Source of the DNA: a virus
Length of the DNA stretch: 25,858 bases
Direction: 5' to 3' (one strand)
IMG/VR virus record: IMGVR_UViG_3300005841_000079
Coordinates: 1-25,858 of that record
Program-made: the position numbers and the translations under genes
Shown here: positions 25,233 through 25,858 of the stretch, one piece after another
Layout of the letters: each line of letters opens with the position of its first letter
Numbering within the stretch: the stretch's first letter is position 1
The notes under the pieces: generated by a model
The model's input: only the letters and a program-made list of their open reading frames with translations
What the model was told of the DNA's origin: nothing
Database searches by the model: none

Positions 25233-25645
25233 AAAGCGTCGGAGGGGTTTACAGTCTGCACACGCGTTGCAGTCTCGTTTCACACACTTTGCGGCTGGCT
25301 GCAGAAATGCACCTCGAACGCCGTTTGAGAGCCTCCAACGATATCAAACCTATTGTTTTCCGCCCATTTTGCCTCGCTGTGTGTGGAACCTCACTAAGGC
25401 CGCGTTTTCGTCCTAAAGCCTTGATTTCCGCTGATCTTCGGCCAACTCTGCCGATGTAGTGAACCTCGTTCGAACTTGACTCGGATTTTGAGAAATGCTC
25501 ACCCTCTCCCCGGTCCTCTCCCATCGGACGCGAGAGGGAGAATCGAGCTTTGTCGGTCGGCGTATCCAGTCGGTTGAGGGGTCATTGAGGGGTCATTGAG
25601 GGGTCAGTCCCAAATATTGACACACATCTATTTGCTTTCATCATC
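25233..25645. other. Non-coding right flank with candidate prophage end
   Basis: No gene seen. Near 25284 and 25375 the strings GTTTCACACAC and, inverted, GTGTGTGGAAC could be part of transposase-binding sites at the prophage right end; the exact end (expected to terminate in CA) cannot be fixed. A GAGAGG/CCTCTC hairpin-like segment (about 25506-25545) and three GAGGGGTCATT units (25574-25607) follow; the latter border a transposase remnant. Confidence 0.4.
25574..25607. repeat. GAGGGGTCATT triple repeat
   Basis: Three near-identical 12-base units TGAGGGGTCATT, the last ending TGAGGGGTCAGTCCC. GGGGTCAGTCCC-like strings are typical of the surroundings of REP-associated tyrosine transposase genes, and such a remnant starts 40 bases to the right. 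Confidence 0.8.
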
Positions 25646-25858
25646 TCACCTCGGTTTCCGCCGCTGGCTGGACAACAAATTCGACACGTGCGTCCAAGCA
25701 CCCCTCTGCAACTCCCTTGCAATCCTCTTCACGCCGGCCACCAGGTTGGCCCTGGGCGATTGCACCACCAAATGAAAGTGATCGGGCATCAGTCACAAGG
25801 CATACACCTGCCAGTCCGTTTTGCCACAGCACCCAAGGTGCCCAGAAACAGTTTCTGA
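25646..25858 (-). pseudogene. Broken REP-associated tyrosine transposase (Y1/RAYT) fragment
   Basis: Read on the minus strand, the sequence gives KTDWQVYAL, an in-frame TGA (25793-25795), then LMPDHFHLVVQSPRANLVAGVKRI. The MPDHFHLVV string is the HxH (HUH) hallmark of the Y1 transposase family; the preceding W.V.A.(stop)LMP alignment shows a stop codon where a residue such as Val is usual. After about 45 further residues it ends early at TGA. It is probably a decayed host element. The upstream part is cut off by the window. Confidence 0.75.

Noticed and set aside
25641-25832. Short minus frame containing SLSFGGAIAQG
   Set aside because: The transposase reading frame (MPDHFHLVV) is in another phase; this one is its shadow.

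Overview
The window is most simply read as the right-hand half or so of a Mu-like transposable prophage, with a little host-type flank at its right edge. The Mu character rests on a recognisable set: a MuA-type transposase (17816-19945), a MuB-type ATPase (19951-21087), a Gam-family end-binding protein (22699-23226), a Mu gp27-like small terminase, a gp28-like large terminase, a gp29-like portal, a Mu I-type protease/scaffold, a major capsid protein and a gp36-like protein. I cannot name the host from sequence alone. The dense short repeats made of CACGGAT units, the GGCGAGTCGCC palindromes and the mesophilic, GC-rich coding all suggest Verrucomicrobiota or a related lineage; this is inference.

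Layout. Two divergent transcription units meet at a switch near 14.05-14.13 kb. The early unit runs rightward (14132-25232): a ribbon-helix-helix (RHH) regulator, small basic and membrane proteins, a winged-helix protein resembling phage replication protein O, a protein with two helix-turn-helix-like halves, a DUF3102-like protein, transposase, ATPase, then accessory genes (MazG-like, Lar-like antirestriction, Gam, a minimal family X DNA polymerase, a GemA-like protein and a winged-helix-like protein). The late unit runs leftward (14053 down to 94): a second RHH protein, membrane proteins, a dTMP kinase, a holin-like protein, a lipoprotein, a DUF2730-like membrane/coiled-coil protein, a stand-alone response-regulator receiver, packaging genes, portal, protease/scaffold, decoration protein, capsid, a secreted Thr/Asn-rich protein, gp36-like and two more proteins. 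Tail genes are presumably off the left edge. In Mu, early and late genes point the same way; here they diverge. Most neighbouring genes overlap by ATGA or lie a few bases apart.

How the genes fit together. Two RHH proteins flank a 78-base region with tandem AACTNAGTT palindromes spaced one helical turn apart and a different palindrome (TTCTTCAAGAA) on the other side. This suggests an RHH-based genetic switch in place of the usual Mu repressor/Ner pair. Gam is considered a relative of Ku, and the Gam gene is followed two genes later by a pol X catalytic core. This raises the possibility of phage-encoded end protection and gap filling after transposition.

The most striking non-genic feature is repeats. 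At least ten families of short elements, mostly 20-40 bp and built from about three copies of a 6-14 bp unit, sit at gene junctions. They often begin exactly at a stop codon and in several cases encode protein ends, a signal-peptide segment or an interdomain linker. A separate bipartite palindromic (REP-like) element lies intergenically after the capsid gene and, in frame, inside the 5' part of the transposase gene.

The right edge (25.5-25.86 kb) holds a GAGGGGTCATT triple repeat and a broken REP-associated tyrosine transposase fragment, probably outside the prophage. No tRNA, rRNA or CRISPR array was seen. No endolysin and no MuF-type head protein could be recognised in the window.
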